From contig SWBL01000231.1 in assembly GCA_024195585.1 (NCBI GenBank), positions 1 through 64,000 on the forward strand: a stretch of DNA of 64,000 bases. The letters are read 5' to 3'. The notes under the pieces were generated by a model. The model saw nothing but the letters and a program-made list of their open reading frames with translations. It had not been told where the DNA came from and made no database searches. The position numbers and the translations under genes were made by a program. Positions 32,806-44,053 of the stretch are shown piece after piece (position 1 is the stretch's first letter; each line of letters begins with the position of its first letter). This DNA comes from Aureobasidium sp. EXF-3400 (Eukaryota > Ascomycota > Dothideomycetes > Dothideales > Saccotheciaceae).

Positions 32806-34683
32806 CTTGGCTACCGAGAAGACAAAGTCGAGCAGAGTCAGAAGGAAATAGACGTCGAGATCACGTCTCTTTGGGATTGATTGTCTGAAGGACGAGCAGC
32901 CGAAAAACTTCGAAAAGGCGTCGAGCGTCGCGAGACTGGTACGAATGGTGCCCCAGACTCACAGGCCACGACCGCTAGCGCTGCAAGGCGCTGCAAAGAG
33001 AGTTTTGACCGTTGGAATCTCGGGTTCCGTTGCTGCTGTGAGGAAGACCCTGCTCTTCATGACACGTGTCAAGATGTGGCCGCGATGACTTCCGAGCCTG
33101 TCTGCAGCATACAAGAAGCAGAGGGGCATTCTGTCCAATATTTTTGTCATCAAGAACCCCGTTCATGGGGCTTTCTGCAGGGCATTAAAGCTTCAAGGAA
33201 AATATCAAATGTTTTTCACCATTGTGGATGATCGACAGGATGCGGTCCCAACGCTGTGATCACAAGCCTTGACGCAACGTGTGCCATTACAGAACAGGTG
33301 TCCAGACTGCTTCCGTAACGTCTCAATTCTTTTCATATCCTGATTGACCAAAAGTCGCGAACATGTTATCGTACTGTAGAGTCGCATCGCAATTGAGCTC
33401 GTGAGAAAGACCATTAAAGTTGGCGGCAGCATGATTGTGAAGGGAAAGCCCGCCCGTGCGTCTTCGGTACTGTGAGGGCAGTGCGCCTTGGCATTCGAAT
33501 GCGTCGTGGATGACTGTCTCAGCACGATTGAAGCTCAACTACCATTCTCGTTCAACTCACGCAGCAGAACCGAATACAGATCAACAATCATGATTGATCA
33601 CGGACAGGTCAACTTTGGCCATTCGAACACGCAACAGCGTCCTTACCCATGCTTAGCTCCACGTGCTAGAAACGACAGTAAGATCAATGGCTGGGCGCAC
33701 TGCTTGCCACCCTCAACAACAGCGATCGCAACAAAACTACACGCGGCCCCCCACAAATCTCGCACGCTCGTCACTCGGGAGAAGAACAGAAGACCAGTGC
33801 CTGCAGTCCAGGGCGAACAAAGTCGGCGGCAAGCAGACCAGTGACGCTGCACTTCAGATCACCTTTGCAACCATTGCGGCCACCGGAACACTCTGCATAT
33901 TCGTCACGCTGCCTACATGCTCAATCAATTGATCTCAGACCGATCAGAAACATTTCAGAAGGTTGGTGACAGACGAAGTGTGACTTTCAAAAAGTCCTCT
34001 CACAGGCAGTCGAGCTACCCTTTGCTTTGCACTCTAGCCCCAGTTCCGGCCGCGCGCTTCGAGCAATCGTTAACTAACAATATGGCATGATTGTGCTAAC
34101 AATCAAGTAACATTCGATTCTTCCGCATCTTTTCACTTAAGGGATTGTACAAGTGCGGGCCCACAATGCTTACGTAGTTCCTTGTTCAAGAGGCACTCAG
34201 AACTATGCAAGACATATAGCACAGATGTCATGGTAGTTGTCAACGCTACATATAGATCTTGCGCCTGTACGTACATTTTGGGAATCCATCAGTAATTAGA
34301 TACACAAATACACAAATGATACTACTTAGGTGAGTGAGTATTCCTCTTGAAGTCCCAATTACAAAAGCAGGCATAAGAAGCACCTGCTCAGCTTTCTATG
34401 ATCCGCTGTCAACGACTGATATCGGGACTACAGGATATAGTTGTGAAATGAGATTCTGTATGAACATCCGGCAGCTTGAACAGACCTTCGCCCTTATGAT
34501 AAGTGTCCATACAGAGCCATTTGATAGACGTTGGACATTCCGAAGTTTACAATTATATGTGGAAGTTCGAGTCTAAATATTGAGATAAATATGGAAAACT
34601 GTGTTGTTGTTTTCATCACTTGCTGGTGGACCATTTGTTGCCTTTTGGTGGGGGCTGTTTCTTGCAGCTACCTGAGTCGATCA
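32806..34683. other. 1.9-kb stretch without a firm gene
   Basis: The region 33591-33932 on the plus strand contains two overlapping frames with some protein-like sequence (for example a C-terminal hydrophobic stretch ITFATIAATGTLCIFVTL), but I could not find a splice model that joins them. Otherwise nothing identifiable. Confidence 0.35.
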
Positions 34684-34921
34684 TCAGTATCTGTCGCACT
34701 TGATTGCATCTGAAAACGGTGTACTGCATAGTTCTCCGGGTCTATAATCGCTGCAGAAAGGCTGCTAGGCGAGTCGAAAGCCACATGAGCTGTGAAAGAG
34801 CTTACGTGGTTTTGACTTGAGGAGGACAACGTTTCTGTGTCTCATCATATCTGGGACACCAGGCAACGACAACGGTACGTAGATGATCACACTGGTAGAT
34901 GATATTCTTCCACGTACACAT
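34684..34921 (-). CDS. 60-aa cysteine-rich microprotein, two exons
   Basis: Exon 1 (34921-34806) starts MCTWKNIIYQCDH and continues AWCPRYDETQKRCPPQ. A 55-nt intron (34751-34805; GTAAGC...CTGCAG) leads in frame to exon 2 (34750-34684), with DYRPGELC and IKCDRY-stop. Six cysteines (C2, C11, C22, C32, C47, C57) plus H13 give a pattern I associate with small fungal proteins of the MC-x-W-K...C-x-H...W-C type that probably bind zinc; I know no assigned function. There is no signal peptide, so it is not an obvious secreted effector. Without the intron the frame ends after KTT. The fit of the second exon to the pattern supports the splice model. Confidence 0.65.
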
Positions 34922-36894
34922 GATGTTCAAGCAGTTCACAGATGTGAGATTGTGATGAGTCAGATCGATGGATGTCCGATATGTCTTTGCGCTCGGAATG
35001 TCTGGATGGAGGGACAATTGGAACGTAGGTCAAAGGAATGTGTTAGGATGAGGTGGAGATCAGGAAACCATACGAAAGGAGGCAGCGAGCAGAAAACAAT
35101 ATTGATCTGTTCATGTCGATGAAACATCGCATCCTCTTCAGGACACTAACACTACATCACGGTGGATGGAGCAAGGAACAAGAGAGGCGAGGAAGCAAAA
35201 GGCTAATCTATGGATGCTCTTAGCTCCACGATGTAAGGTATCTGTCCGATGACCTAGCGGTTCGTTTGCGGATAGCTCGTCTCCAATATGCAATGAATTC
35301 GTTCTCAATGCGGCGTCCACCGCGAGACTAAATACGGAGCTGTCTGCGTGGACGCACACGCGAGGCGATCTACCCGTCCCTGGCTAGAAGTCCGACCTGC
35401 AGAAGTGCACTGCATATGATGTGTCACAGTAGCGAAGGGAGCAAGGATCGCGTTGTCAGGGAAAAGTCGGATAGGGGGAGTATGCAGGAAGTCACAATCA
35501 CCACCAAGGATCAATCGAGAAGCAAGAACTATTTACTAGAATCTAAGTGTGAGACTTCTTGACCATTGGCAACTGCAGCTGCTCGAGTTCCCAACAGGTA
35601 GAGAGTGAACTCGATCCAGATCTCCACCCTCAAGTCTACGAAGCAGGTAACAGAAATGACAAGAAAAGGTGGGTGTGCATTCAATTGGAAAAGATGCTTC
35701 TCTTTCGATTGCTAGCAACTTCGTTGGAGATTTCCGCTCGGTCATACAAAGTCAAGAAGATTAAGCAGTATGCTCATCTGTATTGGATCTTCGAGAGAAT
35801 CAGGCCTGCCTACATGCAACGTTACAAGCAAATCAGTTATGCCGTTACCAATCATCAAGCCGAGTGGTCACCAGTTCTCAAAGTCGTTGATAAGTCTTCG
35901 GATCCGCGGCCAGCTCAAGGTACTTTTGGGTGCAGTCTTTGCTCGCCGACTTGTTGTTGAGCACGTGGTGGTGTCTTGTCACACTACTCGTTGTCCTGGC
36001 AGTAGTGATTGGGAATCTATCTCTTATAAAGGCCTCCTGAACGGGCAAAGACCAAGCAATTGTATCTTCCTGGACAAGACTTTCTGTGGCCGACAAGATT
36101 AGCCCCTCAGCGCCATAGTCTGTTCATTGGCCTAGAAGTCCATTGTCAGCGTCATTCTTCGCTAAGGTCTAGGGTTGCTTGGAGTGAGAGACGCGATCAT
36201 GCGGCTTTTTGCTATCACCTTCTAGGCTCAGTCTCTGCTTCCAGGGTTGAATTGTGTCTTCGACATGGACCATTTTGGCTCAAGAGCGGTGCGAGAATTT
36301 GTGAATCAATGGCTATGACCCACTTGATTTGAAATACCTAGGTGAAGAAGACTTAACCACCCGACCGGAACACTCGAACTACACCAGTGTCGCGAAATGA
36401 TACGTGCGTTTCCATAAGCAAGCAATCACTTTTCAATTCATCAGAAGGCTACGCGAAAAGTTCTCCAGCCACGACACCAGCAGGGGTTAGGTTTGATGAG
36501 TGTATTAAGCTGGATGGGAAAACATTTTCGCCATAAAGTGTATACCATCTCGGACAATCTGCAGTGGACTACAGTTTCGTAACATCGATCTCTGAAGTCC
36601 CGATATCACGTTGTAATTCATTCTGTCTTCTTGAGCAGCATCACATAGAAACAGCTACTGTGTCCGTTAGCTCATAGTCGCATGGCACATCTACGACATG
36701 ACACAAGTGGTTCTTGAAGGCAATATTCTTCGGTTTGGTTCCCAGTACAATCCATAGCATCGAGACACATCCGCATGTGACTCGTTATCTGGTTGCAGTA
36801 GCGAATTTGGAACGGTAGTGATTCTATTTCAATATATATGCCTTCCTATGCAGTAGCGTAGTCTACCAATCATGGGAGCGCTACAGACATATAT
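34922..36894. other. 2-kb stretch without a convincing gene
   Basis: Frames of up to 133 codons (35559-35960) show no motifs. Nothing else identified. Confidence 0.35.
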
Positions 36895-38291
36895 TCACCA
36901 ACCTTCATTCTTAACGACATAACTTGTCTCAACTTGAATCCTGTCACTCGGCGCCCGCTTTTCTAAGAGTTCCCGCCCTCCCTGCAGCGATAACTGCTGA
37001 GCGTCCTGCTGCAATGCTTCCTGTACACCCTGCTGCGACTTCCCTGTCGTGATAGAGGCTTTGTACTTTCCCGCATTACGATAAGGCGTCAGCTCTTCCT
37101 CATCGTCCTCTTCTTCCTGTGGTTTTGAACGTGGAATCCTGCAGGGAGCCATGCTGCCGATCGTTTGTCTGTTGTAGTCAGACAGCCCATGGTCTTTGCT
37201 GTTGTTCCTGAGTCCAAACACAGTGCGGACGCCGCTCACTATGGGTCGGAACGTTGTGATCAAGCACGAAGACACAATGCCTAGTGATGGCTCGAGCGAA
37301 GTCCAGATCTGAGCGGGTCCCAAGGCCCACGTGATGTCGGTCTCATGTATCATACGAGACATGTAAACCAACCGGATGATTGCTGCAATCACTGCCCTTC
37401 GAGTATACAGTCAGTATCTTAGACGGTAGGGGACCAAGAAGGTTGCGGGCACTCACAGTGTACCTAAAGCCAAGATACCCATCACACCTAGCTTCCTCGT
37501 CCAAGACATCTGTAGCGACCAGACCCTTGGGATCGGTAGGAGCAAGATGACTAGATCAAGGGCCGCGCTGCAGATGCCGGTGATTATCCACATCGACAAG
37601 TAGTCCATACATTTTCCGTTGCTTGTGCCTGTGTATTGATCCCAAAAGTGACGTAAGGGTCGGCAGGCAACCGTCATTGGAAGCCAAACAGATAAGGCGT
37701 AGATGAAAGACGCAAGCGCACAGGTGACTAGGCACTGATCGAACAACGTTCTGCATCTTATAGTGCTGCGCATCGTGCCGGGGGAGAATATGCGCATGTA
37801 CGTCCAACAGAACGAAAGCTTAAGGCCAACCGTCGCGACAACATAGATCCACGGATAGATGAACAAGGCCTGGTATCATTGGGTCAACGAATCTACCACG
37901 GTGATTGGATGTCAAGCACAACTCACGATGGACATTTTGCGTAGCGATGGCGTGTCGGTGGCCCAGACCTGTCTTCCTGCTCCGAAGTAGTTGCTAGTAA
38001 GTGTACAGGCGGCTGTACCGTACTCTCCAAGCTTCAACAGCCAGTCAGTCAGCACATCCGACTTTTGTCTTCCATCCTAAACGATCATAATAAAGCAATC
38101 AAGATGAACCAATCGTCACCTTGCAATTGGTCGCCCTTTCGTTTCTTATAGATGATACGGAAAGCAACCGCCAATGTAGGGATGATGGCAAGCACCGCTA
38201 CGACCGAGTCGTCGAGAATCCCCTGGTTGGCTGAAAGATCGATACCAGGAGGTGGGGTTCCATAGAGGTCAGTCACTGATCGAACCATCAT
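36895..38291 (-). CDS. Rhodopsin/PTH11-like seven-helix membrane protein, damaged splice donor
   Basis: Four exons of a fungal rhodopsin-domain (PTH11-like) protein. Exon 1 (38291-38091) has the first helix (VVAVLAIIPTLAVAFRIIY) and the conserved GDDWFILIAL start of helix 2. Exon 2 (38031-37927) is LGEYGTAACTLTSNYFGAGRQVW. Exon 3 (37869-37457) has FIYPWIYVVATVGLKLSFCWTYMRIF and further helices. Exon 4 (37396-36895) holds the last helix and a Lys/Glu-rich tail. Introns 37870-37926 and 37397-37456 are canonical (GTGAGT...CAG and GTGAGT...AAG). The first intron (38032-38090) has a good branch site and acceptor and keeps frame, but its donor reads TTATGA where GTATGA would be expected. No other GT site keeps frame. 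The gene is therefore either inactivated at one base, spliced in a non-standard way, or misread. Complete product would be 406 aa. Confidence 0.75.
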
Positions 38292-38798
38292 GGACTGCAG
38301 ACTTGCGTCAGACTAAGGTAAAGACAAAGTTTGCTCCGGGGACTTTAGCAGTTTTAAAGATCTCTCGCCGGTATGGAGTACGCGTTGTCGTTGGATGGAT
38401 ACGGCACCATCATGGACGGCTTGATATGAGAAGGCGATAGTACAGATTGAATCGCAAGGTATTCTGCCGCTCCTGTCCCATCACAAAGGGACCTAACAGA
38501 TAGTATGTCTAGAGATGAGCAAGTGAAAGCGGGTCTCGATCCTATAGTTCCCTCATAATGACACGAGAGCTCAAGCAGGCTTGCATGCCCGCGAAAAGAA
38601 GGTACATGTACAAATTCATGGCAAGCGGACCGCAACCATAATTCAGTCATCAATTCGTGTATTCAAGATTACCTGATAACCAGGGCTTTTCTTGTGTGAA
38701 AGTTACAGCTCGCGAAGGATTGCAAAACACAGGCCTCTTCCTGGCGATGATCAGCCACTGGCGTTCAGATAAGACACGCCATACTTATAGAAGCGAGT
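38292..38798. other. Intergenic
   Basis: No gene seen. Upstream region of the rhodopsin-like gene and the decayed 3' side of the BAHD pseudogene. Confidence 0.4.
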
Positions 38799-39906
38799 TC
38801 AGTATATTATGAGACCCACTGTACCGACGATGCGGTTGCTCATAATTTGAGCGACAAGGAGATTGCGATCGGCAGTGAATCTTGTGCTCGGTAGGAGGTT
38901 TCCGTGCGGCACATCCTGAGCCATCGCTTTGACACAAGTACAGTTCATGCACAGAGCATTGTAATCAAGTATTGATTGAAGGCTGGGAGAGTACACTACG
39001 GTACTTGGTCTTTGACTTCAGCCGGTCAGCCTCGGGCGACATAAGTTCGCCGAAACTCTTTTCGTCTCCTACGTACGGTCATGTACAAAATCTGTTGGCT
39101 TTGCATATTTGCACCAGACTGGATCCAAAAGTGATGGGTTCGGGAGCGATGATAAGTTCAGGGTGATGTTTTGGGAGACCCATTCGAGCAGTCGGCTTGT
39201 GAGAAGTACTGTGTGCGGTCCGATCGAAAGTTCCAACAGGAAGAGAATCACACTTGTGAACGGTATTGTCTTGCAGGTGATGACAGTTTCTAGCCCAAAC
39301 TCGGAGTACCTCGTTTATTCCTTGAGCATCAAAAACCGAATGATGACAGTGTAGAGTCAAGATGAAACCACCGTCAATGACGTTGAGCCGTGGGATGAAG
39401 ACTGGTTGCTGTTCGTCAGGTTTTGGGAAAACCCCACGGGCACAAAGGTCGTCAGGTTCGAGCCACGACTGAGGAAAGTTTCGCTCTTGCAATTCCACAT
39501 AATCGAGACCAGTTCCGCGAAGATCTTTCACTATCAGCGATCCAAAATCACCGTGCTTTAGAGCGATCTTGCCAGTCGGTCTCTTGCCATCGTCGAAAGA
39601 CACAATCTCACATGCGAGAGATGGAATGGCCTGGGAAGTCGCCTCCAGACCCTGACGGAAGAACTCAACAGTCCTTTCCAGATCAGCATGAGAAAGCGAT
39701 TTGAAAAAGCATAGTACGCGAACCCAGCCACGCGGATTCGACTGCTCAAGTTGCGACAGTTCCAGAGTATGCGCTGGTGGACTGTCCACATTGTGGCTAT
39801 CGTTTACATCGGGCATCACGACGTTGACAGATTCAAGAGTTCTGTTAGATGGCGTAACGATGGCGATGTTAGAATGTCGAAGATGGTGCACAGGGCCGAA
39901 ACGCAA
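38799..39906 (-). pseudogene. BAHD-family acyltransferase pseudogene
   Basis: The 275-codon frame (39906-39079) matches the N-terminal half of fungal BAHD acyltransferases (the group that includes trichothecene 3-O-acetyltransferase-like enzymes). It holds VLCFFKSLSHADLERTVEFFRQGLE, then GGFILTLHCHHSVFDAQG with the HxxxD catalytic motif (H189, D193). After that the frame is lost, but family-like pieces continue in other frames: FGELMSPEADRLKSKTKY, then a stretch ending in NRIVGTVGL near 38810. At least two frameshifts lie between 39079 and 38950. The DFGWG block and the C-terminal half are missing. The frame starts at TTG 39906; the first in-frame ATG is 39816. These enzymes acetylate or acylate secondary metabolites; this copy should be inactive. 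Confidence 0.75.
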
Positions 39907-42900
39907 TCGGTCTGTAGTAGCAGTGTCATCAATTTATACAACGAATTCGAGCCCTGATGTGATATGCGGTCCGCCTTGATTCTCATCGGGGAAGCATGGT
40001 TTTGCTTTAGGCTCCGCTATCAGTCGTGGCTCCCATTCAACAGATTGTCAACTGATATTGCTCCTCAGGCGAGCTCCATCTGCAGTGGGTCTCAAGGCGA
40101 TTCGGAGCTTCGACCATGGGTTTTGCGGCACGTAGGCGGGCGGGTTGACCCACCTGCGCTCATTCTGCTGCCGCTGACTCCGCATTGCTGGTGAAGTAGG
40201 TTTCATTGGTGGGGGATCTTGGACCCTCGGCAACGACGTCGCGTTGAACGCACGGGCTCTCGAGCACTAAACCGATTTCGTCTCAATACAGTAGATCAAC
40301 GAAATGTTTGCTTGTTTAACAATACCGGGACGTTTTGTAGGGAATAGGCGAGAATCAACGTCTTTTCTACTGATGAGTGAGTTCCAGGACACGACATCCC
40401 GCAGGTGCCTTATCCAGAACCCAGTAGCGCAGGTCAACAGAGCTGTACATGCGAATCTAGCCTCCTGGCTCATACTTTCTTCCGTAAGTGAATTGCAGCA
40501 ACGTGGTAGGCGTCTTTCAACTCAGGCAAAAAGAATTGAACGCGATGTGAATAAAGCTCGAGGACTGGGCATACATCCGCTCGTCCCAAGATCCGCTTAT
40601 ACTCTATCAATTGAGGACGGTATCGTAGTCTGACTTTCTGGTCCGGTCGACGACGTTCGTGCAGAAATCTGAATGTTGTTTTCTAACATCCGCACGGCAT
40701 AGAACATGGCATATGGACTTCTCAATCTAAACAGTATATTGCATGAAGCGTCTAATCACTCAGTGCGATCATCGGATCTAGGGTAGCGGTAACGGATATA
40801 GCAGTAACGACAGCCAGGACGATATATGACAGACTTTCCACAGCGCCGTGAAATTTAAAAGCGGGTCAAGCATGAAACTTGCCTTCTCGAGCTACAGATC
40901 CCTCTGAGAAAAACGATCCAAGCCAGTCTGGTCTGACTTGAATGCTAATTGCAGACCAGAACAATGCTGAGTCCTCGACTCGCGGGAGAGGATTTGATCA
41001 TCAGCATAGAGATGGAAAAGATCCCCCGACTGCCGTTCTGCCTTTCAACGCCCTGCAAAATCGCTCTAGTTGAGTATTGAATGATCTTGTCGTCTTGTCC
41101 GAGTTAGAAAATTGGACTTGCGCTGCTGTTGTTCTGTGGCTCTGGAGTTGGTACTGCCATAATTATGAAAGTCACTACGCATTAGTCTAAAGTTGTATAT
41201 GTCGAATTTTAGGCCACAGAGCACTAAGGTTCACCAGATGACAGCGTACATTGTCCGCATCAAAGAACACTGAACATTATGCGACCGACTTACAGGCCTC
41301 TTGGATCGATAGATTGTGTTCATAAGAATCATCTTGCTCCGATGTCATAGTCAATCATTTCGCTATCTAGAAGATCTTCTGTAGGAACACATGTTTCTGA
41401 TAGAGCCATCAGGGAAAGATATAATAGAGGCCACACCTAGGTATTCTGAGCACCTATGAACCGAAGCTAAGCGTGTGACGTGGGCCAGAACACTTGGAAG
41501 TTGTGTATGATCCGTCGAGATCAGCTTCTGAGCAACGACAGTAGGCAAACTATAATCATAAGGAGCGCATGCTTCGACAGAGAGGCATGAGGTCATCCTT
41601 CGATCTGCAGGAGTTCTCATGCTCACTATTTTACAAGTACATTTAACCCTGTCGGAGGAGAATGGTCTGGTGGTGCGTCTGTTTCTTGAGGAATCATAAC
41701 CTCGGAGCCCTTGAGCCGGCTTAGTACGTAAGTACCGCTCCCAGTCATGAAATGCCGTGGTTCTTGGTTGTATTTCTGAGAGCTTGAGACTGTCCTCAGC
41801 CGCTTTATCCCTCGTCATCCTCTGATATGCAGACGTCTGGAGTCGATCAAGAAATCCTCTGGAGAATGTAAGATCTTCGAAGGTTTCGTAATCTTCTGTG
41901 AGGCTGAAAGCCTTCTCCATCCTGTCGATGGTCTTGCAACAATCAGAGTCGTGGTGAGCGATTCGAGCCAGACCAACGATGGATCTTACATGTCCCAATA
42001 GATCGGAAAAGTCCGAGCAGTCGATCCGAACTTCACTAGGCCTATCGGTGATCGTTCAACACTGTAACGACTGACAGGATTTCAGTCACATCGAAGTATC
42101 GGTCCAGCTCCGGCGCGTCCTTTGTTTTGATCTTGTAAGAGCCCACGCGTCAGCCGGATAGTATAATCTCCAGAGAGGAGTTGTGCAACAGCCTCCGAGG
42201 AGTGATAAACAACCACTTCAACCAATTATGATTAGGGATCGAAGGCGCCAGAGGAGGGCGTAAGATTTGATCAGGGGTACAGAGGTGGGCTTCGCGTCAA
42301 GCCTGCGTCGTCCACCACTCAAAATCGGGTGTCATGATTGTCATCAAGCGGTCGAGGAAATACTGTTGTCGGACGTACAAGATTGCCGCGTCAACGAATG
42401 ATCCATATGCAGTCGAGATTGACAACGCTGCGATCAGCCGCCGATTTAGGCTCTTCGAAGCCCAATCGACAAGGCACGAGAGTCGAAGATGTTGGATCGT
42501 CGGAGCCCATGCAGCGGCAATACAGGAAGCTTGCTGTAGTTCGAATGGGTTGTGGACGAGTATGTCTTGCATGGACCCTCCAGATATGTGTCAAAGAGAA
42601 GTGGTGATCAAAGACGTGTACGCTGTCGATACATTCAGGAAATGATCTTGTAAGGTTCGGTGCGCCGGCAGCCTGTGATTCTGCTATGTGCTTGATCTGT
42701 CTGGAGATGCAGATCAAAGGCAGAAAGGGCCTCGTCCGCAAATTGCAAACAGAGTTAGCACATCTTTGGGAATACTGAAGCAAGATGATTGCTTTACGGG
42801 GCCCTGAGACCTGAAAGTTGTTTGTTCTTCAATTTGGATACGTGACTGTTTGGGCCGCTTCTAGCGATACATCACAGAGACTGTCATTACCTATCTTCCG

Positions 42901-44053
42901 TTCCCAGCATCTGGACGTTTCTGGGATCAAAGATACCTCGGGCGAGAATCCTGATTGGGCAGGCTCTTGACACCCACCCACGGGCAGGAAGATGCTTGGG
43001 GTCTGACTCTCCCCTCTTTCCTCGCAACCAAACATCTGAATTCTCGGTTGGAATTTGAAGTCGGCATGGATGCTCCATTTAAACAAGCGATCGAGGAGAA
43101 TAGTGCGAGTTTGGGATGTCCTACAGAGAAGTTTGGTTTCCTCCTCAAAACACAGGCTACTGCTGACAGGATGAAGTGGTGTGCTCGTCTACGACCTGCA
43201 GTGCTGTTGCAACGAATGCAAGCATTAACGTCTCGCTCGTCATGATACCAAACTCAACGATGTGTACATCGAACATTGTGCTCATCTGAGACCGACATTT
43301 AGAATGAACATGGTTCTGGTCACCGAGGGCAAATCGGCTATTGTAGAAGGCAAGACGAAGGGCCTTAGGAGACTGCGGGAATCCGAGGAAGCGTCTGACT
43401 TGCGCGGATCTTACTGGCTCGAGATCAATGTTGGATGTGTCCGGTGGTTCGACGAAGTGGCCACACGCGGTAACGTCAATCCACTTTCCGCCCAGGAGTG
43501 TTGGGCTTTCGGTAAGGCAAGCTTAGGCTCACATATCCAGTATTTATAAATAAAAGGATAGCAGTGGGATGCATCATGCAATCTAGATAGAATTCTGTCT
43601 CGCAACCATGCTTGCGTAAACCTTCTAACCTCGAAACGGCCAGTCTTTTTCTGCGGGACCAACATTTCCATTCAGAACTCTTAGCTTCTGTTGTCTCCTG
43701 CTTCTCAAGCTGTTCAATACTCAGCCCAGCTCGTGAATACTAGTAATGGATCGATGACATTTCACATACTATCCAGGGGTCGGCTACACCCGAGGGCTGA
43801 CAGACTGGATTCCCGACGTCCAGGTCACTAGAGGATCAATAATGCGCCGTCGATGCACCAAGGACTACGGAATAATGCACGCGAGGCTTACAGACAATTT
43901 TTGGGTATCAGAAATAGTGATGGCAAAGGGCCTTGCAGGCTCGGTTGGTGCCAAGAATGGAAACAAGTCTCCATTCTTGGCATAGCTCTTGCACTTCAAG
44001 GGGTCGCTCCCCAGCGCACCACTTCTTCACTAAACTCTGTTCCTGCAACCGTC
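39907..44053. other. 4.1-kb stretch, only weak ORFs
   Basis: Apart from the weak frame at 41363-41920 (listed), plus-strand frames at 40304-40633, 43066-43245 and 43262-43549 have protein-like composition without motifs. The last two could be exons of one gene, but I could not confirm a junction. Confidence 0.3.
41363..41920 (-). CDS. Hypothetical ORF (185 aa)
   Basis: Open from 41998, first ATG at 41920 (MEKAFSLTEDYETFEDL). N-terminal part acidic, C-terminal part basic with several cysteines. No family recognised, no splice partner found. It may be an exon, a relic, or chance. Confidence 0.25.
   Translation of the reverse strand: MEKAFSLTEDYETFEDLTFSRGFLDRLQTSAYQRMTRDKAAEDSLKLSEIQPRTTAFHDWERYLRTKPAQGLRGYDSSRNRRTTRPFSSDRVKCTCKIVSMRTPADRRMTSCLSVEACAPYDYSLPTVVAQKLISTDHTQLPSVLAHVTRLASVHRCSEYLGVASIISFPDGSIRNMCSYRRSSR

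Noticed and set aside
38077..38119. Alternative first intron of the rhodopsin-like gene (GTGACG...GTTTAG)
   Set aside because: It removes the conserved GDDWFIL segment and does not preserve frame with the next exon.
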